Source of the DNA: Clostridiaceae bacterium
Lineage (GTDB): Bacteria > Bacillota > Clostridia > Tissierellales > Sporanaerobacteraceae
Direction of reading: 5' to 3'
DNA: 57,211 nucleotides
Assembly (NCBI GenBank): GCA_019391515.1
Contig: JAHXQP010000032.1
Location: forward strand, 1 to 57,211
How positions within the stretch are numbered: position 1 is the first letter of the stretch; each line of letters opens with the position of its first letter. The position numbers and the translations under genes are program-made. Below, piece after piece: positions 51,588 through 57,211 of this stretch. The notes beneath the pieces are model-generated. The model was not told the DNA's origin. It saw only the letters and a list, made by a program, of their open reading frames with translations, and ran no database searches.

Positions 51588-52319
51588 TTAAATATCTATT
51601 ATGTCTACATCTGGACTTACTTTATATATTAAATCTTTTCTTTCTACTATTATTAAAACCTTATTATACAATTCTTCGTCTACTTTTATAACTTTTAATA
51701 AATCCTTATTGGGATTTATGGCTACAGGATTTCCTACCATTCTAAGCATAGATAAATCTCCTACAGTGTCTCCATAAGAATAACTTAAATCCAGTTCCAC
51801 ATCATATTTGTTGACGAACTCATCTATAGTCCTCTGTTTATTATGGGAATCCCACATCCTTATGATTTCACCAGTAAAGTTATTCTTTTCATCTACTACA
51901 TATTCACTTCCTCTATACTCAGTTACTCCATATTTTTCAGCCATTTTTTCTACTAAGAAATCAGGACTACCGGATATGAAAAATACCTTATGCCCCATTT
52001 TTTTATGCCATTCTATTCTAGATCTTGTATATCTATAGACCTTATCTCCATTTAATTTTATTACTTGGTTAGCTATAAAACTTATATAATCTTTATTTGT
52101 TCCCTTAAGTTCTCTAACATAATAATCAGCAAGTTCTTCTAAATAATCTTCAAAATCTCCATATCTTTTTTCCCATTCAGAATAAGTATGCTTTACATGA
52201 TTGTGCCATATTGCTGGATCTATAACCTCATATTTAATTAACTTTTTAAAATGTTGTATCATTAGAGAATTTCTATAAAGTGTACCATCTATATCGAAAA
52301 AAGCAGCTACATTTCCCAT
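51588..52319 (-). CDS. HAD-IB family hydrolase (SerB-like)
   Basis: The 243-residue protein has the HAD nucleophile motif AAFFDIDGTLYRNSL near residue 10, motif II in VFFISGSPDFL near 114, conserved Lys region HNKQRTIDEFV and motif III SYSYGDTVGDLSML near 195. The wide cap after motif I places it in HAD-IB with SerB-like and PlsC-associated phosphatases. The substrate is likely a phosphorylated small molecule. Possibly an operon with DUF5714 and the small hypothetical gene upstream. Confidence 0.88.
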   Translation of the reverse strand: MGNVAAFFDIDGTLYRNSLMIQHFKKLIKYEVIDPAIWHNHVKHTYSEWEKRYGDFEDYLEELADYYVRELKGTNKDYISFIANQVIKLNGDKVYRYTRSRIEWHKKMGHKVFFISGSPDFLVEKMAEKYGVTEYRGSEYVVDEKNNFTGEIIRMWDSHNKQRTIDEFVNKYDVELDLSYSYGDTVGDLSMLRMVGNPVAINPNKDLLKVIKVDEELYNKVLIIVERKDLIYKVSPDVDIIDI

Positions 52320-52337
52320 AAAATCACCTCAACAATT

Positions 52338-52685
52338 TTATTTCTTTTTAAAATACATTTCATTACAATATTCTTTTTCCCTAAATTCTATATAATAATT
52401 ATTATAGTCCATTTCAAAATTAACTATAGATGATTGAAGATCTATATTATTCAACAGATGAATAGTACAAGCTTCATCTCCTTCTTTCCTAGAAAAACGT
52501 ACTATAACACTCCTAACTTGAGAAAATTGGAATCTTTTTTTAATATAATTTGGAAGTCCTTCAATATACAAATTTAAAATTCTCATATCAATAGGGATAA
52601 ACAAATCTATATCATCATTTTCTTCTCTTAATACTCTTATCTCAAAATCACTTATCAATAAAAGGTTCCCACTTTCATATTTCAT
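52338..52685 (-). CDS. Hypothetical protein, about 115 residues
   Basis: The start is ATG 52685 (MKYESGNLLLIS), preceded by AGGTGTTATAG; the longer frame up to 52769 runs through the cold-shock terminator and is not chosen. The protein is soluble and acidic, with DLFIPIDMRILNLYIEGLPN and SVIVRFSRKEGDEACTIHLL, and looks like a small alpha-beta domain. No family recognised. It precedes the HAD gene by 18 bp. Confidence 0.6.
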   Translation of the reverse strand: MKYESGNLLLISDFEIRVLREENDDIDLFIPIDMRILNLYIEGLPNYIKKRFQFSQVRSVIVRFSRKEGDEACTIHLLNNIDLQSSIVNFEMDYNNYYIEFREKEYCNEMYFKKK

Positions 52686-52724
52686 ATCTATAACACCTCT
52701 TCTTAAAGCTTTATTGAGTTTTAT

Positions 52725-52760
52725 AAAAAGACCTGAAGAGCATACTCTCCAGGTCTTTTT
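52725..52760 (-). terminator. Terminator after the cold-shock gene
   Basis: AAAAAGACCTG and CAGGTCTTTTT form an 11-bp stem with an inner AGAG/CTCT pairing, and T-runs on both strands, 24 bp after the csp stop. Confidence 0.85.
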
Positions 52761-52784
52761 ATGGTTCATTTAGATTCGTCTATA

Positions 52785-52985
52785 TTAAATAATAGTTACG
52801 TTCGCTGCTTGTGGTCCTTTTTGTCCTTCAACGATTTCAAATTCAACTTCTTGGCCTTCTTCTAATGTTTTGAAACCTTCTTTGTTGATTTGAGAGAAGT
52901 GAACAAAAACATCATTTCCATCTTCTGCTGTGATAAATCCAAATCCTTTTTCTGCATTAAACCATTTAACTGTACCTTTAGTCAT
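52785..52985 (-). CDS. Cold-shock protein (CspA family)
   Basis: The 66-residue protein ([20 protein letters not shown]) has RNP1 (KGFGFI) and RNP2 (VFVHFS) and the C-terminal [10 protein letters not shown], a single cold-shock domain of standard length that binds single-stranded RNA. Start ATG 52985 is set by TGGAGG; the in-frame TTG at 53000 is part of that site. A near-consensus promoter about 170 bp upstream (53155-53183) implies a long 5' untranslated region, as in cold-regulated csp genes. Confidence 0.95.
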   Translation of the reverse strand: MTKGTVKWFNAEKGFGFITAEDGNDVFVHFSQINKEGFKTLEEGQEVEFEIVEGQKGPQAANVTII

Positions 52986-53154
52986 GTAAAAAACCTCCAA
53001 AAATTTTATTCCTTTAATTCCCCATGAAGCAATTTATGTATAAAAATCTCCGAAATTATCATATTCAGTAAAGCATATATGTTAAAGATGTTAAAAAAAT
53101 AATTTCATCATGAATTTTTAAAACAAAATATCCCTTGTGAATTAAAGCTAACTT

Positions 53155-53183
53155 ATTATACCATTATATTTAAAACTTTGCAA
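53155..53183 (-). promoter_or_regulatory. csp promoter
   Basis: On the minus strand TTGCAA (53178-53183), 17-nt spacer, perfect TATAAT (53155-53160). Transcription would start near 53148, leaving about 160 nt before the start codon. Confidence 0.75.
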
Positions 53184-53229
53184 CTACATTTTAACATATA
53201 TTTTTTTATTTTTAATCCCTGTTATATTG

Positions 53230-54267
53230 CTAATACACAACTCCTGATTCAAGTATTCTAAAACTGCCCTCATCACAATCAATTTCAGCTTCAATACCTA
53301 GTGGTATAATACACATAGGAGAAGTATGACCAAAATTCATATTGTATAATATAGGTAAATCCTTTCTTTCACATTCTTCTGATATAACTTTTATATACAT
53401 TTCTTTATATTCTTCGTAATAGGTTTCATCTTTTGGTTTTCCAATTATAATTCCATTTAATTTGTCTATAATCCCTTGAGCAACATAATTTCTCATCCAT
53501 CTTTTTATGTATTCTGGTTCAGGTTTTCCTTCACTAGTCTCTAAAAACAAAATTCCACTGTCCCATTCATTTAAATCTGGCCACAATTCAGTTCCCTTAA
53601 TACCCTCTAAACTTTCAATACAACCACCTATTAATTTTCCACGAACTTTCCCTTTACCTTGTAATAATTCATATCCTTTATTTCTTTTCATTTTTCTTTT
53701 TATACTATTATTTTTTTCTTTTGCCCATTCTAAATATTCACTAGTCCATTTAGCACTAGGACGAACATCCCCTATTATTTCTGCCTTAAATAATACTTTC
53801 TCAATCCACCTTTTTGTATAATCATGCATCAATACATTTTCTGCAAACTCTCCTAAAACACTTGGCCCATAAAAAGATACTAATCCCGCTTTATAACACA
53901 TGAAATGATTTACTGTAGTATCTGAATATCCCATAAATATCTTAGGGTTATTTTTCATAATATTAAAATCTATATACGGTAACAACCTTATTGTATCTTC
54001 TCCACCAATATTTGAAAATATAGCTTTTATTTCCTCATTTGAAAAAGCCTCCATCATATCTTCTGCTCTAGCTTCTGGATGTTTATATAAGTATTCTGAA
54101 CCCTTTAATGTATTTCTCATCTCCACTACTTCAAGTTCAAATACTTCTTCAATTCTCTTCTTTCCAATCTCATACCTATGTCTAAATATCTTATCTCCCG
54201 CCATCCCATTAGATAAGCTAACTATAGCTATTTTATCCCCTTTATTTAATTTTTTTGGCTTAATCAT
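53230..54267 (-). CDS. S66 family peptidase (LD-carboxypeptidase / MccF-like)
   Basis: The 345-residue protein has the S66 features: NKGDKIAIVSLSNGMAGD at the N-terminus, the nucleophile Ser in FMGYSDTTVNHF near residue 116, the Glu of GILFLETSEGKPE near 248 and the His of NMNFGHTSPMCII near 314. Members are LD-carboxypeptidases acting on murein peptides or MccF-type immunity peptidases. The length and linker favour the MccF-like branch. Cytoplasmic. With mupG-murQ far away in the window, a link to wall recycling is possible but not demonstrated. Confidence 0.9.
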   Translation of the reverse strand: MIKPKKLNKGDKIAIVSLSNGMAGDKIFRHRYEIGKKRIEEVFELEVVEMRNTLKGSEYLYKHPEARAEDMMEAFSNEEIKAIFSNIGGEDTIRLLPYIDFNIMKNNPKIFMGYSDTTVNHFMCYKAGLVSFYGPSVLGEFAENVLMHDYTKRWIEKVLFKAEIIGDVRPSAKWTSEYLEWAKEKNNSIKRKMKRNKGYELLQGKGKVRGKLIGGCIESLEGIKGTELWPDLNEWDSGILFLETSEGKPEPEYIKRWMRNYVAQGIIDKLNGIIIGKPKDETYYEEYKEMYIKVISEECERKDLPILYNMNFGHTSPMCIIPLGIEAEIDCDEGSFRILESGVVY

Positions 54268-54289
54268 AATAATCCCCCTGAAATTAAAT

Positions 54290-54907
54290 TTACTTACCTT
54301 CTAAATGTGAAGCATCTGCATATACTGGTATCTTTATATCTTCTCCCTCTATTTCTATTAAACTTAAACTAGTATTTCTAATATGTGGTGTTTCCCATAG
54401 CTTTTCTATGGGGCAATTTTCAAAATATGCCATAATAACCCTTGCAGTTACACCATGAGTTACAATTAAAACATTTTGATATTTGCCTTCATCAATTATT
54501 TTGTTTATTATAGAAATTGCTCTTTCTTGAAGCTGAAAAAAAGTTTCTCCACCATTAGTGCTAGGTTTATATAGATGAGGTGTATTTTGATATGCATAAT
54601 ATTCTTCAGGATATAACTTTTCAATATCTGGCAAAGTATTTCCTTCCCATTTTCCTGTGTGTATTTCTCTAAGATCATCCTCTGGTTTTATCTCTATATT
54701 TCTTCCTCTAGTAATAATCTTTGATGTCTCTATAGCTCTCATACTTGAACTAGAAAAAATTATATCTAAATCAACAGTTTTTAATCTTTCTCCTAATAAT
54801 TCTGCTCCTTCTCTACCTTTTGAAGTAAGGTTTGAATTCTTCCAACCCTGCAATCTTTTTTCTAAATTCCATTTAGTTTGTCCATGTCTTGTTAGATATA
54901 TTTTCAC
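54290..54907 (-). CDS. Histidine phosphatase family protein
   Basis: The 205-residue protein begins at GTG 54907, following AAAGGAGA, with KIYLTRHGQTKWNLEKRLQG, the phosphoglycerate-mutase-like RHG motif. The second His is in LIVTHGVTARVIM near residue 145, and the Arg and Glu of the active site are in IHTGKWEGNTL. The set matches cobalamin-biosynthesis-like or broad-specificity phosphatases (PhoE-type). The longer ATG frame from 54937 lacks a ribosome-binding site. Confidence 0.9.
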   Translation of the reverse strand: MKIYLTRHGQTKWNLEKRLQGWKNSNLTSKGREGAELLGERLKTVDLDIIFSSSSMRAIETSKIITRGRNIEIKPEDDLREIHTGKWEGNTLPDIEKLYPEEYYAYQNTPHLYKPSTNGGETFFQLQERAISIINKIIDEGKYQNVLIVTHGVTARVIMAYFENCPIEKLWETPHIRNTSLSLIEIEGEDIKIPVYADASHLEGK

Positions 54908-55064
54908 TGATATTCTCCTTTCAGATAATTTCCGCAATTACTATTAGTTTTTCTTTATCAGATAATATGAAAATATCTAATTTATGAAAATCAACTGCTA
55001 TAATTTTATCATAAAAAAACTCTTGTATATGATTTTATAACCAATCTATATTTTAATTTTCTAT

Positions 55065-55607
55065 CTAAGAAATGTCACTTCTCAATAATCCATAGTGAAC
55101 TAAATCTTCATACTCTCCCCACTTTTTTACATGTTGCCTTAGTATCCCTTCTTTTTTCATACCTATTTTTTGCATAACTTTTCCTTAAGCAGGATTTTTC
55201 CTTAAATGATTCGCATATATACGATTTAAACCTATTTCTTTAAAACCATAATCTAACATTGCTTGTGCTGCTTCCGTACAATATCCTTTATTCCAATAAG
55301 GCTTACCTATCCAATATCCAAGTTCACCACTATCGTACTCTTTTTTTATACTTATCCCTATAGCTCCTATTAAATATTTACCAATTTTATGGGCAATTGC
55401 TAAATTAAGCCCCTTCCCTTCTTTGTATACTTTTTCATGAGTCTTTATCCATTCTTCTGCCATTCCATCCTTATAAGGGTAAGGTATATTTAAAGTCATT
55501 TCTGCAATAGACTCATCCCCGGCAAGTCTCTGAACTTCGTTTCTATCATTAAAATTAAATGGACGCAAAATAAGTCTCTTTGTTTCTACGATAGGCATTT
55601 TTATCAT
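55065..55607 (-). pseudogene. GNAT acetyltransferase (RimJ/RimL type) with internal TAA
   Basis: From ATG 55607 the frame encodes ETKRLILRPFNFNDRNEVQR, LGYWIGKPYWNKGYCTEAAQ and IGLNRIYANHLRKNPA, then TAA at 55185-55187. The same frame continues GKVMQKIGMKKEGILRQHVK through YEDLVHYGLL to TAG at 55065. The missing residue is normally Ser in NPASxKVMEKIG, so TCA to TAA is the likely change. The rest of the frame is intact, so this looks like a recent inactivation (or a sequence error). Confidence 0.85.
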
Positions 55608-55762
55608 AATAATTCCCCTTTCATTCTATATAATATCTTTATTTTAAAATTTTCATTATATTATCATAATCTTACATAAAAATCAATGAAATAGATTATG
55701 GAATTCTTTTATCATTTAATATAAAGATTGCTAAAATGAAAATATTGATTTCTCATATAGAA

Positions 55763-57211
55763 AATATGATTCTACTTTAGTTCTATTAAAAGGCAGATTC
55801 TGTTGCAGGAAAGAAGGGCTCAGACCTCAATTTACATTCTACTTTAGTTCTATTAAAAGAATATGAAACCTTTCAAACAGGTCATGGATGAATTAATTTA
55901 CATTCTACTTTAGTTCTATTAAAAGTAATTAAAATGCTATCTAAAATGGAAGATGATATGGCATTTACATTCTACTTTAGTTCTATTAAAAGAAAACAAA
56001 ACATCAGTAAGTCTGGACTTGGTAAGTTAATTTACATTCTACTTTAGTTCTATTAAAAGGTCAATCTGAAGCAGATTTAAGCTTGTGCAATATATATTTA
56101 CATTCTACTTTAGTTCTATTAAAAGAAGCCTTCATAAATGAGTTTAATTTATTCTCACCTTTATTTACATTCTACTTTAGTTCTATTAAAAGGCTATGCC
56201 CGCAGAAATAACCCCCATGTTTTCCCTAATTTACATTCTACTTTAGTTCTATTAAAAGTATCCTCTCCTGTCGCTACTCTCTCATTTTTATCTAATTTAC
56301 ATTCTACTTTAGTTCTATTAAAAGCATATACTTAACGTAATTACTAAAATCCTTTGCCGAATTTACATTCTACTTTAGTTCTATTAAAAGTAAAAGAATT
56401 GATACAATTAATACACCAATTATTACATTTACATTCTACTTTAGTTCTATTAAAAGGTTTGGCTGACTGTAATCTATTCCTGTAATTGGTTGATTTACAT
56501 TCTACTTTAGTTCTATTAAAAGATGTTTCATTTGTTTCATAATGTAATGACATTCTATATTTACATTCTACTTTAGTTCCATTAAAAGGAACAATTGGTA
56601 AATCCTAACTTTTTATTAAGTATAATTTACATTCTACTTTAGTTCTATTAAAAGCCTTTTGAAAGCTTGTCATATTTATCCCTCCTTAAAAATTTACATT
56701 CTACTTTAGTTCTATTAAAAGGTACTTTATTTTCTACCTGGAAAGGAGATTCATGATTATTTACATTCTACTTTAGTTCTATTAAAAGATCTTTGGATTT
56801 TACACTATCTTTAGAGTGGGAGATATTTACATTCTACTTTAGTTCTATTAAAAGTTATGAAGGGATTAAGATAATGATAAAACAATATGAATTTACATTC
56901 TACTTTAGTTCTATTAAAAGCATTTTTGAAGTGTTTGTATTATATTCGCTATAGCATTTACATTCTACTTTAGTTCTATTAAAAGTCACTTTTGCTTTAG
57001 CTGAAGGACTAATAAATGAATATTTACATTCTACTTTAGTTCTATTAAAAGATAACAGAAAAAACCGCCTAATTCCTGCAAACACCCAAATTTACATTCT
57101 ACTTTAGTTCTATTAAAAGAAAATAATATAAAAGATACATTATCCTCTCAAGGTCAATTTACATTCTACTTTAGTTCTATTAAAAGTTATAGGTGCAGTG
57201 GTTGTTTTCGG
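55763..57211 (-). CRISPR. CRISPR array, 22 visible repeats, open at the right edge
   Basis: A 30-nt repeat, on the plus strand starting ATTTACATTCTACTTTAG and ending TTCTATTAAAAG, occurs 22 times (first 55763-55792, last 57157-57186) with 21 full spacers of 35-38 nt and a partial spacer at the window end. Its reverse complement ends in ATGTAAAT, like clostridial type I-B repeats with 8-nt 5' handles, so crRNA is probably transcribed leftward. The leftmost repeat differs at four positions in its first six bases, as expected for the leader-distal end, and the repeat at 56559-56588 has one T-to-C change. The leader and cas genes are outside the window. Confidence 0.95.

Noticed and set aside
55065-55607. 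Recoding of TAA as an amino acid to explain interrupted frames
   Set aside because: TAA is the normal stop of many intact genes in this window (for example sodC at 13095-13097), so a changed code does not fit. Nonsense mutation or sequence error is simpler.
56138-57085. Short open frames on both strands over the CRISPR array (near 56138-56335, 56344-56553 and 56900-57085)
   Set aside because: They translate the repeat itself over and over (LHSTLVLLK or FNRTKVECK), so they are by-products of the array and not genes.

Overview
The window is a 57.2 kb stretch of AT-rich DNA from a low-GC, Gram-positive anaerobe. Class Clostridia in the broad sense, possibly a Tissierellales-like lineage, is an inference from gene content: strong AGGAGG ribosome-binding sites with frequent TTG and GTG starts, nickel-hydrogenase maturation genes, many 4Fe-4S proteins, and a CRISPR repeat ending in ATGTAAAT like clostridial type I-B repeats. 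There are no rRNA or tRNA genes. Most genes read on the minus strand.

1-9.9 kb: the start of an SbcC/YhaN-like ATPase and its SbcD/YhaO-like nuclease; then a complete N-acetylmuramic acid (MurNAc) recovery operon in the order murQ, murP, mupG, murR, EIIA, with two TGAAA-N5-TTTCA palindromes at its promoter; then a DUF378 protein, a DUF5700-like putative metalloprotease whose Shine-Dalgarno sequence lies in a hairpin, a patatin-like lipase and an RNase H-like protein. 9.9-13.7 kb: a dead creatininase gene, PhzF, a sugar-phosphate isomerase-like TIM barrel, an intracellular Cu/Zn superoxide dismutase and a GNAT acetyltransferase.

13.7-23.5 kb is a gene graveyard: three tandem decayed paralogues that may be immunity genes, a broken RHS polymorphic toxin, a split CPBP protease, a truncated MBL-fold gene, a TnpB plus omega-RNA remnant and a scrap of an ABC ATPase. 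23.5-32.6 kb is the most coherent functional block. Operon one is hypB, a 4Fe-4S/FAD glutamate-synthase-beta-like oxidoreductase, hypA, an ECF S component and a methyltransferase. Operon two is fmdE, then FecCD-, FecE- and FecB-type transporter genes. The two operons start from near-duplicate promoter/operator modules of about 170 bp, which suggests one metal-responsive regulon, probably for nickel.

32.7-45.2 kb: a FAD oxidoreductase in operon with a transposase-derived, apparently catalytically dead DNA-binding protein; a DUF362 ferredoxin-like protein; BrnQ; an MBL-fold hydrolase; an isochorismatase-fold hydrolase; a short YidC; a GIY-YIG protein; and an amidohydrolase in operon with a BTAD-type regulator. 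45.2-55.6 kb: a Mn/Zn ABC transporter with winged-helix tails on both permeases, MATE, DUF5714, HAD, a cold-shock protein, an S66 peptidase, a histidine phosphatase and a GNAT gene with a nonsense codon. 55.76 kb to the right edge: a CRISPR array of 22 visible repeats, probably transcribed leftward, with leader and cas genes outside the window.
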